Below, in pieces: positions 13,401 to 28,400 of a stretch of DNA of 60,000 nt. A model generated the notes under the pieces. That model saw nothing but the letters and a program-made list of their open reading frames with translations. It was not told where the DNA came from and ran no database searches. Made by a program: the position numbers and the translations under genes. Positions within the stretch are counted from its first letter, which is position 1, and every line of letters starts with the position of its first letter. This DNA comes from Nematostella vectensis (lineage: Eukaryota; Cnidaria; Anthozoa; Actiniaria; Edwardsiidae), in the NCBI RefSeq assembly GCF_932526225.1, contig NC_064042.1, forward strand, positions 1,969,001 through 2,029,000, in the 5' to 3' direction.

Positions 13401-16400
13401 TATTTTTTACTAAGAACAACCAGTAACTGTGAAGTGTCTGTTTTTTTCATCAGGGTCCCCCAGAGCTTGTGACAGAATCTTCAGCAGGTAAGCACTGACA
13501 TATGAGACTTGATAGAACCAGCCATGACCAGACCTTATCCACACGAATCTTAAGGATTTTTAACTTAGAGGTTTACCCTTTTTTCAACATGTACATATCT
13601 GGCGTATTTGGTTACCTAAATACGTTGTTGTTTATCAATATCTATTGTTAATCAATATCTTCTGATTTGCAGCAAGTGATTCTGATGAGATAGATGCAAG
13701 GTAAGTGTCACTCCTGCTAACTTGGGAGCCCACTTAAATTTTCTATTGATCCTCAACCACAAACTACATGTTTTACTTACTCATTTCATTATTTTAGTAG
13801 CAACCACTAGAACTTTAAGGGTTGTTGCGAAAAGTTTTCAAGTTTTTTCTTTATGGCACTATTTAGTGGAAAACATACAGTATCATTGTGGTGGACCAGT
13901 CAATTCAAAAAAATAAGATGAGCTGTTCAAGTGATAAATACTGAACCCTCATGACTTGAATTGTCATTATAAATATAAGTTGTTATATTTTCAGGTTAAA
14001 GAAAAATAACACAGAAGCACATTCAAATCATAGCATAAAGAAGCCAAAACCAACCTCTGATGGACACCGAAACAATAATACTTTAAATATTAAAGATGTC
14101 AAACCTGCAAGCCAAGGAAAACCCTCCAAGAAACGCGAGGTGAATCCAAGAATTAACTATTTTGAAAAAACTGGAAAAATAGACTCATTGACCTATTGTT
14201 TCCTTCTTAGAAAAAGAAAGATGACCCAGCACAGCAAGCCGCTGCACAAAGGAAAAAGGAACTCATGGCCACCTTGAAGCAGGTAAAATTCCCAACAACT
14301 TAAGAAGAATAAATTGTCTGTCGCATTTGCTTAGAGCCTTTGAGATGTCTCATTTACTGTAATTTCCTCCAAAATAGTATATAGACGCTTTAACTCAAAG
14401 TCCGTTCGCTAGCACTAGCTGGAACATAAAGGACAATATCCTATTACAGTGTGAATCGTACAGTACCAGGTACTAGCCTCACTACCATAAAAGGAATTGC
14501 GAATTAAAGAGTTTAGTCTGGTTGTCAAAATAGCCCAATTTTCTCCATATCTATGCCAGGTTTTATTTTAAATTATCAGGTGAGGGGGGGGGGGTATACA
14601 CTTCTAGGGTCCAGGCACAATCTTTTGGAAATTTTTCGAAACTGAAAATAACAAATAAGGATGAAAATTTTTTGTTGACAATTACTTAGAGCTTTTGAGT
14701 TGTCTTGAAGCTAAATACTACTGTCGACCACTTGCTATTACTTTAAAAAGTGCCCCCCCATATTTTGAATTGGGATTTTCTCCCTTTTTTTTCTTTTTTT
14801 ATAAAATGCAAAAAAGAGATGAAATATTTTTAAAAATCGTCGCCAGTTTTCTAAAAATAAACAGGTGGCAAAAGCATTTTTATGAGGTATACTCTTTTAA
14901 GGGTCAAGCCATACTTGGGAAGTTTTGGAAGCTCAAAATTAGGGTGCAAAATATTTTCATTTCGAATGATTTGCTGAAACTCAAGGGCGAGGACTGGCAT
15001 TGTTTCTTTGTTTCCCCCCCCCCCCCCCATCCGCGCCACTGTTCTGTTGCCACTGACCTTTTTATTCCTCCACAGGGGACGTCTGCACTGTTAGATAAGA
15101 AACCACAAGCTGCTGTGCGCTATTACAGTGGGGCACTTAAACTGCTCTCCGAAGACCCTATTGAGGTGCAGTACTGGTATTTGGAATGGACTATATGCAA
15201 AACGAGAAACATCATGCTAAGGGACCTGGTATTAAAGCGCTATTGACTGTTGACTAACTGTATTTGCATTCCCTTGCAGAATTTTGAGATCAAGCATATT
15301 GACTACATGCTGATGTTGTATGCTCATGGAACTGCTTGCCTGGCTACTGGCATTTATAAGGTTTGCATTAAGAATTTTTAATGTCAGTCTCTCCTTTTCT
15401 AAATTCTTCCATTTTTGCCCAATGTTGGAGCCAATTAGGTCCATTTCATCCCAAAATTTCACTTCTCTTAAAGTTTTTATAATGAATTTCTTTCCTATGC
15501 GCATTTGGGCCTTCAAAGGCAATAACTATGCTGACATTATATTTTGGCCTTAGAACTCTCATATGTCATACACTTTTCATGAGGCAGGCGTTATTTTTAT
15601 TATTTTCTTAGTTAGCATATTTTCTTAATTAATCATTTTCATTTCGTCTTCAGGAATTACTGGAAGCTACAAGACAGTTTGAGACCATTATTGTTCAATT
15701 TAAAGACACTAAGTTCCCCTTAGCATTTTATGGACTTGGCCGGGTCTACCATCGCCAAAACAGGTATAATCAGTTTAAATAATTTAATGTTGTATTTCTC
15801 TGATAATTTAAGAATGTTGACCTTTTTCTTTTCTATTAACACAGCAGTTTTTGTGCAAACTCTTAGAATGAAGCCAATAACAAATTAAAGTCTGCATCTC
15901 AATGTTGATGCAAATAATTACAAAATGCTGATTGTGAGAATAAAGATCCAGTTAAGAGTGGGGCTGGGCTATACACAATGTACATATGATATATTTATTT
16001 AGCCTTTTTTTGCAGGATTGCTACATGTATGCTAAAAATGTCTATGTATTTACCCACTCCTCCTCTCAAAAATCTAATGATCCAAATTTAAAATCTAGCT
16101 TTGAATAGCTTAGCTTTGCAAAATGTCCAGTACACACTGTACTAGGCAGTTCTGAAACAAGGCATGGCATGTTTTCTTCAGATTTTCTGAAGCTCTAGAA
16201 CCTCTAAATCAAGGGCTGGAGATGGTCAAGGGTGGAGAGGAGTTTGGAGTTTATCGCTGGCCATCTTCACAAGTTATTATAGAGGAAACTAAGCCAGGCA
16301 AGCTCCTGGTAGGTGAAATATTTAAATAAAGCATGTATTGATTGACTCAAAATGGATGGAATGCAAGGTTGTGTTAAAAAAGGCCTGTAAGTTTGCAGAG

Positions 16401-19400
16401 ACCAAAACAAACATGTCAGCTGTGACGGGTGCGAAAATGTTGTTGTTATGGTTGGCATTCCTATAGAATGTATAGAGCTGAAATTATACAGAGGACATAT
16501 TATGAAAAATAATTGTGCATGCATCCCCCCACAGGCAAATTACTCAGACTAGACCAACAAGCAAACTTGCCTCGCTACAGCCATGAGAACCCTGTAAGAT
16601 AAGTTAGCACCCACTTCTTTTCCAGGTTGCTTTTCAAGCTTTTATCACAGTTTGTAGTCATCCTCCCAGACCAGATGCTGTCTGTAGATATAACTACTGC
16701 TCTGGGAGAACAGTCATCTACCTCAGTGACCCAGGTAGGATATAGCTCATATTGACCCAGGTAATGAATAGCTCATATTGACCCAGGTAAGATATAGCTC
16801 ATATTGACCCAGGTAAGATATAGCTCAAGATCTTTTATATTGTAAAAGATAAGATGATCACCCCCATCTACTTTTCTGGAGAGTCCCCCCCCCCCCCCCC
16901 CCAGGTTATATATACTTAGACCATAAGGCCAAAAACTGGAAATCGACTTTGCGTCTCGCGCCACTATTCTGATGTAAACAAGCTTGTAACAATTCACCTT
17001 CTTCAGTCTGCCCTGAAGAAGTCTTATTAAAGACGAAAATTTGGCAGAGTCGATTTCCTGTTTTTGGTGTATTGTATTCATTGTTCTGGTACAAGATCGC
17101 GACAGTTTGGGCTTTTTGATTTTATTCTTAGACCATGAGGGGTGTCTCTGCTAGATGTTTGAGGACCATATTGTTATTTCTGTTAAGACTGTAATAGATA
17201 ATGTATGAAGACTCTTTATTATTTCTATTTAGACTACAAAGGGTATGTAAGATTGATGTGTGAGGACTCTTGTCGGATAGACTATCATCACAACTGCTGG
17301 AAGAAGTTCAAGTCAAGTTATGATGAGAAAAATGGAGACAAGGTACATTGTGGATGTAACTTCTTCCACCTTGCAATTGACTGTCAACAGCGTATCACTT
17401 TTATTTTTGAGCACCAAATGGCTAGAGCTCTTGATCCACCATAATTAAAATTAGTTTGAGTTATTAGGAGTTCAAGAAGTACTGTTTTTCTCTTTAGCGA
17501 AAGTCTTGGTCTAATGTAATAAGGTTATCTCCTTGAATCCTGATTACTGTGGCCATTAGTTAACAATAAAAACTTTGCCTTTATTCTTTTAAATATGTGT
17601 GTTCTTTGTACTCCTATATTAGATTGTAACCCCTGGGCAATCAACTTTTCTGCTACTCATTTGAACACTGTTATGTTTCGTACCCCTTCAGGATTTCTTA
17701 GATGGCCAGTGCATGACTCCAGATTGTGAAGCTCCAGTAGTACGGGTACAGATATTCAGTGATGCTGGACTGAAAACTGAGGTATTGCTTGTCGAAAACT
17801 TTGTCATTCTTACCCACAGCGTCTTTTCCAATTCTCCTGGTTCATCTGTTGCTTGTGTGCAGAGGCAGTGTAAATTTTATAGTGTCCAGCCAAGCTACAG
17901 TATTCTATTGCCCCGCTAACATGAACAGATATATCTCATATTCCCTGCTTTGTCAAATTGAGATTTATTAAAATTTACTTTAGTTTAGACCCAGTTTTTA
18001 GTTATTTTATCCAGTTAAATAACTCAAACTTGGATCACTCACGTTCCCCAACTTTTTTTGCTTCCCTTGACTATACTTCTCTACAGATTATTTTCTACTT
18101 GCATGCAGGCTTTCATTCTAATTTTTCAAAAAGTCACTATTAAAGTTAACAGGTTATTTTCTTCTTGTTTTTTTTTTAAGCTGTGTTTCTATCTGCAGTT
18201 TGCATCATCAAAGGCAGATACCAAGGCCATCAAACAGAGTAAAACAAAAACCCCAAGGTGCGACTGAAATCAAGGCAAACAGAAATCATGATAATGCTTT
18301 TAATTATGTATGATTGATGTGTTGCATTATAACCAATGTAAAGAAATGGACCTATCCCATGTGAGCATTTAAATTCTCTAATGCCAGGCCATGAATAAAT
18401 AGCTACCACATCAGTAGATTTAATTTCACTTTCTTATGTCAGGGAGTTGCAAGGGAACAACTCCCTGCTTATTGTAATCCTTGATCTGGTGTAAAGTGTT
18501 GCATTGTTCCGTTATTCCGTTCTCTCACAACTCCCTGGTTATTCACAGCAAACAGCACAAGCAAGATAGGTACAGGCGAGAACGAGCAGAATCCAAGACA
18601 GAGGAGAACAACCTTACCACAGATGATGAGAAGCAAAAAGATGAACATTTATCAATACAAGCCACCCCTAAAAGTCAACCATCAACTCAACAAAGTATGT
18701 GCATAAGCTCACGCGCTAACTCGAAATGTGAGTAATTGAACACCAACGATAGTTGATGATAATGAGATGATAAGATGAAATTAACGTAATTGGATTTGGA
18801 TACTGTAGTTGGCACTGAAAGGTCAATAATCCCATTTCCTTGTAAGGCGATCATGTGAACAACCTATTCCTTTGTGTTTCAGCTCACCTTAATGACCATT
18901 CAAGTGACAAGACAAAACAACTTGTAAGTGCCTTTTATTGATATAGACCATATAAAGACATTATCATGGGCATACAGTAGCTAGAAATTTTGTCTGGAAG
19001 TACACAGAGGTGGTGTACATTGCAAAATGCAAAAAAAAGTTTCAATATAAGAGAACCAGAATTCAAAAGGGAATCTGAAAGGGACAACAGATGTGATCCA
19101 GGGTTTTATTGTGAATGTGTTGTTTTTATAAGGCATGTCATTGTTTGAAGCATCTTTTGGGTTCTGCTTGTTATTTTTGTCTTGCCTTGTTTGGTGTGAA
19201 GACAAATTAAATAAGAAATTATGGAAATCTTTAGTTGTAATTTTAGCCAAAAACAATAAAATGCAAGACTTGCTGAAAATATTTGTGAGGGGGCGGGGGC
19301 ATTGATAAAGTCAGATAATCCACTTATGATTGCCTTTTGATTTAACATGTCATTTCTAATAATCAGGCTTTGCTGGGAGGCATCAGCCTCATGGGCACCC

Positions 19401-22400
19401 TCCAACCCCCCCCCCCCCCCTACCCACACACCCCCACACACACTATATGCTACAGCCCGAAATTGTACATAATGTTTTTTTTTTATGCAGAAACAAGACA
19501 CAAAAATACAGACTGACGAGAATCAACTAAATGCATGCAACCTGGAGGATAATGGAACTGGGTTGTATATTCTTAAAAAGAATGAAGAAAAGCCACAGGA
19601 AGACCCGGTCAGTTTTTATGCTTGGTTTTGACATGTTGAACAGCACCAAACCAGCAGCTCAGTCATAGGTTGGCATTTCTGGCACAGTGCTGCCAGCGAA
19701 ATCCTGTGCTAAAGCAGGGCTGTAGCAGGGGGTAGGACACTACTGGAGGCATGTGCCCCCCCCCCCCCCCCCCCCAATCCCCCCAATATTTCCAAAAACA
19801 ATATTTCCAAAGGGAATGACCAGTGAGGCGTTGCTGTGTTTCTGTATTGCCCCGCCTCCCCCCCCCCCCCCATCTTACATGGCCTGCTATAGCTCTGTAA
19901 GGTTATGTGAGTGTACAAACAGCCATTGATGGCGCTGTTAGGCAGTTCAATGTTTCTCAAAACCAACGCTGGACATCATCTTAAATATCTTTACGTGTCT
20001 TTATCATGTTTTTGTTGGAGGAAGATCAAATAATCTGTGTAACATTTTAAATCTTGTAAGCTGAACTACAACAATGTGGAATACATATATATATATATAC
20101 ACACACACACACAATGAGAATATGAAATGGATAAGAAATTGATGCAAAGGCGCTGTAGTAAGTAAGTTTGTTTGGTGTGATAATCTTCAGGTAACCGGAA
20201 AGGGCATCAAGAGCAAAAGCAAAAGGAAAAAAGCAAAGGTGGGCTCTTTTCTTCTCAACGAGAGTCTAGAATATTTGCCAGTGGATATTCTTTTACGAGG
20301 CGTAACTCTAAAAGTTTATTTATAAGCAGCCCATCTTATAACAATCAGACTTGCATGCTTCCCAGATTTAACACAGTTACACATTGAAGCCCAAAAATTA
20401 GGGAACATCCCAAAGGCATAAGAGATACCAAATCTATTAAATATTTTAGAAAAAAATTTGCAAGCAAAATTGGATAATGAATACAGAAACTGTATCCTCT
20501 GCTTCTCATAACTCCATCATTCTGTAGTGATAATTTGTAGTGATCATTCTGTAGTGATAATTTGTAGTGATCATTCTGTAGTGATATGTGTTTAAGAATC
20601 ACTAAGAACTGACTTTGGACCCTGTTGGTCTGGACAATTATTATTATTATTATTATTGTGTATTATTAAATTATTATTAGTGTATTATAAGTTTGGTCGA
20701 GGCTGTAATTCCATGTAAGCGTAGGAACGTTACAATTTAAAATAGAGTGCGCACAGAAAATGAGTAACAAACTTCTTAGCTACAGCCTCAAACCCTAACA
20801 CTTGGCAAGATTTGTATTAAACTATTAAAGACTCCCCACCAATGTTTACAATTCCACTATGCCTAACGATCAATAAGTTTCACTTTATTATCATTGTATA
20901 TAGTTTCAGATTCTTAGACTCATTTATCCATATTTTAAATTAAAAATTTTGATCTTTATCAGTAAAGATAGTATTAGATTCTTCAGAGACTTTTGCTATT
21001 ATTTCTTTGTGTGCCCTTATTGGAGCTACATGCCAGACTGTTGGCTTTGACACTTGAACTCATTACTTTACCCTATTTAAGAACAATAAAATGCCAAAAA
21101 GCTAAATCCATTGATGCAACCATTTTCACAGACTAAGAATTTGCTAAGTCATAATTGTTCATGTAGCAGTAATGATATAATTTTTTTTTTCTAACGATAG
21201 AATACCCAGAGCTTGGACGAGTTTCTTAAGCACCTTGGTAGTGATGGTAATATGCCTTCGCCCACTGATACTAGTGTTAATGATGTGAATAAGCCAGAGA
21301 CCTTATTTGGAGGAAGGTGAGTTTGATCTATCAGAATTTGAAATCTATGGCATAAAAATACATTTTACTAATTACTTATCTTCAATAAGAAACCTCGGGC
21401 CAAAAGTATGGAATAAACTCCCCGAAGGCATAAGAGATACCAAATATTTTTCTTTTAAATGTTTTAGACAAAAAGTGAACACCTTCCACTGCCTATGCTA
21501 AAAAAGTTTTAGTTCATCATTAGAATGTCATATGTACTAACACTCGCACACATATAGCAGGCTGTCAATTATCCTTGGGATGCCTTTATAAAGCCCATGC
21601 TTTGTGTGTTATTGTTTCAGGTTATTCCCGACTCCTCCACCGGACTGGTATCAGCAAGAATTGGATTCTTCGTTTGCTATACCTCCAGAGCTACAAAGTG
21701 AACACCAGGCAATAGAGGCAGAGTTCAAGGCTATGAATAACCCTTTCCCCCTGAATATAGCTACCAATGCTGGTTACGTCGCAGATCCTATAAAGGCAGA
21801 CACTGAGACTGCTTTAGACTATATACTGTCGTAAGTAATTTAAGGATAATCATCATTGCCAGCTATTGTTTCTAGTATTGTCATTATTATAAAAATATTG
21901 TTGTTAACAATATCACCATCATCATCATCGTCTTAATTGTAATTATAGAAGCAGCCACGATTCCATGATCATCGTCCTTGCCATTAGCATTGTCAAATCG
22001 TTTATATTTTCAACGTAACCATCAGTGTTGCCTCACCATCTTTGAAAATGTCATTGTCACAATGCTGTCAATCATTAGCTCTATAATATTAGTAACTATA
22101 ACACTCACTATCATAGTCATCTCTGTAACCATCAGTGTTGCCTCACCATCTTTGAAAATGTCATTGTCACAATGCTGTCAATCATTAGCTCTATAATATT
22201 AGTAACTATAACACTCACTATCAGTCTCACTATAGTCATCTACGTAACCATCAGTGTTGCCTCACCATCTTTGAAAATGTCATTGTCACAATGCTGTCAA
22301 TCATTAGCTGTATAATATTAGTAACTATAACACTCACTATCAGTCTCACTATAGTCATCTACGATACCATCACTGGCATCACTTTCCAAGAATAGAAGTA

Positions 22401-25400
22401 ACCCGGTACATCAAAGAGACTGACTGCATGTTATTATCTAGGATGTTCCATGAAGTGCTGTCAGTGCATGGGCCATTAGATATCAGTGACGCACGCATCC
22501 TGGAGCCTCTTAATTTCCTGCCAGAGTCATACCAGCAAACCATAGATAATGCGGGCGGCCTTAAGCCCTTCTTTACAAATTCTGGACAATTTCTTGTGAC
22601 TGGAAACACAGTCATGCTTCCAGATGACCTGGCATTTCAGGAACTGATCCAAAAACAAAACCCTGCCCTTGGGCTGGATGGAATCAGGAAATCGAAGAGT
22701 TTTACAAATGACGAAGCAAACTTTTTACTGGATGATCATCAGGGTGGTCATCTTAGCAATAGTGCGTCTCCTGAAACATCCCCATTGAACCCATCTTCAA
22801 AGGAGTTTTACCCTCGGAGCCTATCTTTAACAAATCTTGATGATGGGACCACCACCCTACAGCCACCCTGCTTGCCGACTGATGTGACAAGTGCGGAAAA
22901 CATTAACATGAACATCAAAATACCATTATTGCATGATGATAGTATAGTAGAATGGCTTGTACCTAATATGGCAGACAAAATAAGTAAAACAGAGGATAAT
23001 AATATAGTAAGTAACTGTGTTGATACAGGAACAGAGACCGTCTCTAATTGTACCATCGATGCATCATTTTCGCCAGAAAAAAGCGCAAAAGACAGCTCCT
23101 CAGATTCCCTGCTAAGCCCTCCAAGACTTTCCAGGTTTGGGAGTAATGGACCTGAAGTCACAATTAGCGTGAAGACCAAAGGAATCCAGACCCAGCCACA
23201 GGTGAAGACTAAGGGAATCGGGACGGATCCTCTTACTGAACCTTACAAGTCGGAGTACACGAAGGCCGTGCAGGAAAGGGACGAGGCTAATCGTAAGGCA
23301 CAGGAACTACAGGATAAGTTGGCGGGTATCCAGGGCAAGCACAACCTGGAGGTCGAGAAACTAAAGGAAAAACTCTCAGAGATGCAGCAGGAAAAGGAGG
23401 TCAGTGCACCTTCACTTAGCGGGGTGTTAACTTGTTCACTTAACACACCCTTACCCCCCTGACAACCCTGACGTCGATCAGTAGTGTGTTACCTTGGTCA
23501 CTGGACACACCCTTGTCCCATTCTCTCCCCCCTTTTCCTCTGTCATCTCAGTTAACTCTCAGCACCTTCATTCAGCAGTGTGTTACCTTGTTCACTAACC
23601 ACACCCTTGTCCCATTCTCTCCCCCTTTCCTCTGTCATCTTAGTAAACTCTCAGCAACTCCATTTAGCAGTGTGTTACCTTGTTCACTAACCGCACCCTT
23701 GTCCCATTCTCTCCCCCTTACCTCTGTCATATCAGTAAACTCTCAGCAACTCCATTCAGCAGTGTGTTACCTTGTTCACTAACCGCACCCTTGTCCCATT
23801 CTCTCCCCCTTTTCCTCTGTCATCTCAGTAAACTATCAGCACCTCCATTCAGCAGTCTGTTACCTTGTTCACTAACCACACCCTTGCCCCATTATCTCCC
23901 CCTTTCCTCTGTCATCTTAGTAAACTATCAGCACCTTGATTCAGCAGTGTGTTACCTTGTTCACTGGACACACCCTTGCCCCTTTCTCTACCCCTTTCCT
24001 CTGTCATCTCAGTAAACTCTCAGCACCTCCATTCAGCAGTGTGTTACCTTGTTCACTAACCACACCCTTCCCCCTCTATCTCCCCTTTCCTCTGTCATCT
24101 TAGTTAACTATCAGCACCTTTATTCAGCAGTGTGTTACCTTGTTCAGTGGACACACCCTTGCCCACCTCTCTCCCCTTGTCATCTTTTTGATATATTGAA
24201 AAGAAACTTCGCTTACCAACTTTACTCATCCAATAGCACACGTTGAAAAGGGAGACATGTCAGTCGGCATATTTTTTTTTGGAATAATATTTATTTAGGT
24301 TCTTTCAGGACAATGCTTATATCAGACGATGACCTTCTACTAAATCAAACGAAAGACTGAATAAAATCTAATCTTCATTGTTTTGTAGTTTTTGCACTAG
24401 TTTGCGGTAGCTACTATGCCGTCAAGACGAAAAAAAGTTTTAAAGATAATATAATCGCGAGGCTTGCCGGGAAAAAGCGTTTGGGTATACCTTGGGCTAT
24501 GATAAACACTATATTGCGTATACTATTGCTTGATATTAATATTCATAATTTTGTAAAAATATACTGTGTCCTTCAAACTATTAAAACTGTTTTCTATATT
24601 ATTGTTGTCGTAGCTACACGAACGTTTGCGGGCCTATTTTTAATCTTTTTTGGGTGAGAGAGTTTGGTGAGTGTTCTTGAAACAATGTCAAGGACAAGTG
24701 TTCAAACATACCGGCAGCCTTTGGTGCAATCCTACTTGCGACACTTCAACCCAATCAAAAATAAAAAGGGCTTAATTCTACTCTACGTATAAAATCATAC
24801 AGCGATAGTTATATTTTTCAAAACGCTAAAAACATTTCAAACAAATTAAGAACACCATTGCCACAGACTTTACCTTGTTGGTGATTGTAGCGTTATGAAA
24901 TCCAGGACGCTCACACTAGACTGGTACGACCCCAATACATCTCTCCCTTTTCTTAATTTTTTTTTTTAACATTTAATTTTTTTTTGTAGAAACTCGCGAA
25001 AGAAATCTCAAGCTCGAAGCATGAATGCAAACAAGAGTTACACAAGCTCCGAGGAGAGTTTGAGGATAAAAAAAGACAATCGGAGACTCTTCAGGATCGC
25101 TTTAAGACTGAGTCAGAAAGGTTTAAAGCTACCATAAAAGGCCTGCAAGACGAGCTGACTGCTGCCAAGGCTGATTTGAGTACCGAGAAGTAAGTTATAA
25201 TTGATTTTGTGTTGTTGTTTCGCCTGTTGTTGCCTTTTTTTACTAAGCACAAGGCTTCAAAAGAGTTCTAGTACAACTAAGTGTAGGCTTTGGTTCGATA
25301 TTGCGTTTTGCAATACGTGCAATGTTTATGGGGCATTGAAGAGCGTTAGGGTAGCTTTTGTATATATATACTTTTCATTGCCTTACATAGCGCGTTCTGG

Positions 25401-28400
25401 GTCATTGCCTTACATAGCGCGTTCTGGGTCATTGCAGGGTCCGGATTGAGTTTGGTTAGGGTATAACCCTTTTGGCTCTGACAAAATTCCATCCCTTCTG
25501 ATGGGGATGGATTTGGAATAACATAAAAGCTTTTTTTTTTTCGTGTATAAGCTAAAATGATCACGTCGATGTTTTCCTTGCAGGACAAAGTCAAGCTCGG
25601 ATACTGTGCAGAAAGATGAAGCAGTTCGCAAAGTATCTGCACTCAGACAACAGCAGGAGCAAAGAGCTCAGGAAGCAGAGGTATTCTATTCAACACTCCA
25701 CTCCCCACGGTTACTCGTATTCGCCAGAAGCGAACGCAAGTTGAATGACTTGTTGAGACCCTTTGGCTTTAAGAATGTCGATCAACCACTCCTTTGTTAG
25801 TATTTACAATTAAAAATACAGTGGTTCAATTTGCCAGAAAAATAAAAAATAATTAACCACGATTGAAGTCTGATACTTTATTGGTGATATTTGATTAAAA
25901 CTGTCTGAGTTACCTGCTTGAATGAGCCGATGGTAATCGACCTTTGAGGCACCATTGTGCAGGAGCATAAAAAGGTGGCATGATCGGCCCTCTTTAAAGA
26001 AAGTTTTATAAAATATGACAGTGTAACAAAACAGCTTCAAATCTTGTTAACATCGTACATGTCTAAGAAAAAAAACGAAAAGAGCTAGTTCTCCTTGATA
26101 AAGTTTTTGATAAAATATTATAACATTTTTTACAAAACAACATAAAATCGTCTTGTTGACATACTTCGACAGCTACATTGAAATTCGTTGCATCATGAAC
26201 CAATATTCAGAGCGTTGTCTCCGACAGTAAACCAGTAAAACAGTAAAATTATTTTTCTTGTGTGTCTCAGGTTAAGCTCCTGGAACTCCGTCGCGACGTG
26301 GGGCTGCGTTTCCTCGAGCGAGCATATCAAGAATCACACATCACACTTACCAACTTGACAGCATACTCCACCATGTGAGCATCTTATCCTTTACTCATCA
26401 TCAAGTTTAGTATTATCTGAGCTGTCCGCCAAATCTTCATTTGCCCCTGAAATTCACTGGAAACACCTTAAACCCATATTTTTGCAGTCAGTGTGAAACA
26501 TTTTTGTGTGTCCAACGTTTGTGGGACAAAATGGCTGCCCTTACGTCACGTCACTTCTGATTGGTTAATCTCTCCATTAAAGATAATCACATCATCAAGA
26601 TAGTCACATCTTGTTTTCATTTATTATTTGAACACAAATTAAGTGAAGAAATTTAGAAATACACATCTAAAAAAATTCAAACGAAAATATCGCAATAGCT
26701 TCTAGATAACAGCCGATGAAAATAGAAGCTTCCTAACACTTAGCGGCTGACAGAAACTCTTTAAGCCCGTGCAAACAGCGCTTAATATGGGGACTTGCGC
26801 CAAGAGATCATGTGACTGTTTGGGTGACAAACCTGCGCACGCTCAAGCTTTTAAGAGCGACAAAGAGAAACAAAAAGCACTTTATTTAGTGCTTACGAAA
26901 ACTTCCCAAATTTGTTTTTCAAGATGGGGTTTAGTTTTATTTTTTTCGTCTCTTTCTGGTGTTACGGGCACAGTCAATTCTATGATTATTTACTTTTGAA
27001 TTTGCCACCCAGAGAGGTCACGTGATCTCTTAGCGCAAGTAGTGCTGGAATTGTTGAAGTAGATCACAAGCTTCACCTTTGGTTTGAGGCTAGCTGGCAC
27101 GGAAATTTCTTCCGGGATGGCGGTTGAATCCTTCCTTGTCTATTTTCTGAACAGGTGTCCAGGTACAAGTAAGCTGGAGGAGATGCTTAACACTTGGCGC
27201 GTGTACGTTAACGACACGAGACAAAAGATCGTACAGTGCAAGGTAAAGGGTAGTTACTTTACTCTGTTAGAGAATGCTCTGAGAAACGCCTCCGTCAGGG
27301 GAGAAGCCTGGATTTCGTAATATGCCTAAGAAGAAGAATAACGTATCGTGTATCAAGTTGCAGGTTTTCAGTGCGGATTTACGCAGAAGAGGTTAAAGCG
27401 TGTGTGTCACTTGGCCAGCAGCCAGTGTTCGAAACGCTATCTGATTGACATAATCTCTACTTAGCGAATCAGCGTGGTAAAATAAAAGCGATCCTGGATA
27501 CGTAACTTTGTCCACGGTAGCAAGTGGTATACTATAAATGGCTAGTTTATCCCTTTTGCTCTCAAATATGAAGTAAGCCACGTTTGCGTTCTACAATTGC
27601 ACTTTAATAGTAACCAGGTATGCCATAACAGATGTTAGAGATAGGACTGGGGAAATAATCAGAATGCAGGATTTATCACCGCGCCTGCAAAAATCATAAA
27701 AAATAAAATCTTTATTCTAAGTCGATTTTCCTCAAAGTTGTTGTCTCTGTTTTCGTGCAGACCATCTTTGATAAACAGATTCAGGAGGTTCAGAGTGGCC
27801 GCGCCCTGTCGACCCTCACCCCTCTCCCCATCCCTGGCCCTGCACCCTATCCCGCCCCCACCATGCTCAACCTGCCGGTAAGTACTACAGGAGCAACAAG
27901 AAAATCATCTTCTCTCACACAAGATTGTCTGCCTTTTCACGCCTGGTGCTTTTCGGCGCTTTCTAACTGTTGTGAATTCAAAATGGCTTCAATTGCTGAA
28001 ACGAGTGTAGTTCTGGGATTTCCTGATTTCTTATTTCGTAACTATATTATCATTTTTGTAACTGGTTCAGACTATTAGTTGGTCTAAATCATGAATTGTA
28101 TGTACATAGGTCACTGTACTGTGTACTGTGGATAGCTTAATACTACGGAGTATATAAGTTGTTCCGTTATTTTTTTAACCAGATGATTGCCATCGGCAGA
28201 AGAACAAACTTGAACACGAGTTCGTGTTCGAGTTCGTGTCCGGTTATTTTGCCTGTCCGATATTCCCTCCGCTCATAACTCTATTTGTATAAAGATTCGT
28301 TCTTTGATTTGTTCTGTTGTCCCAGGGTCAACAAGGCATTCCACCCCAAGTACCTCAAACAAGCAACAGACTACCACCCACAGCGACAACAACCGCTCTC

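Noticed and set aside
14695-15246. 183-codon open frame as a gene
   Set aside because: Most is intron, including a poly-T and a C15 run; only the 15076-15165 segment is a TTC3 exon.
22428-23462. 344-codon frame as a single-exon gene
   Set aside because: It is the large TTC3 exon (22442-23399) with a short read-through into the repeat-bearing intron.
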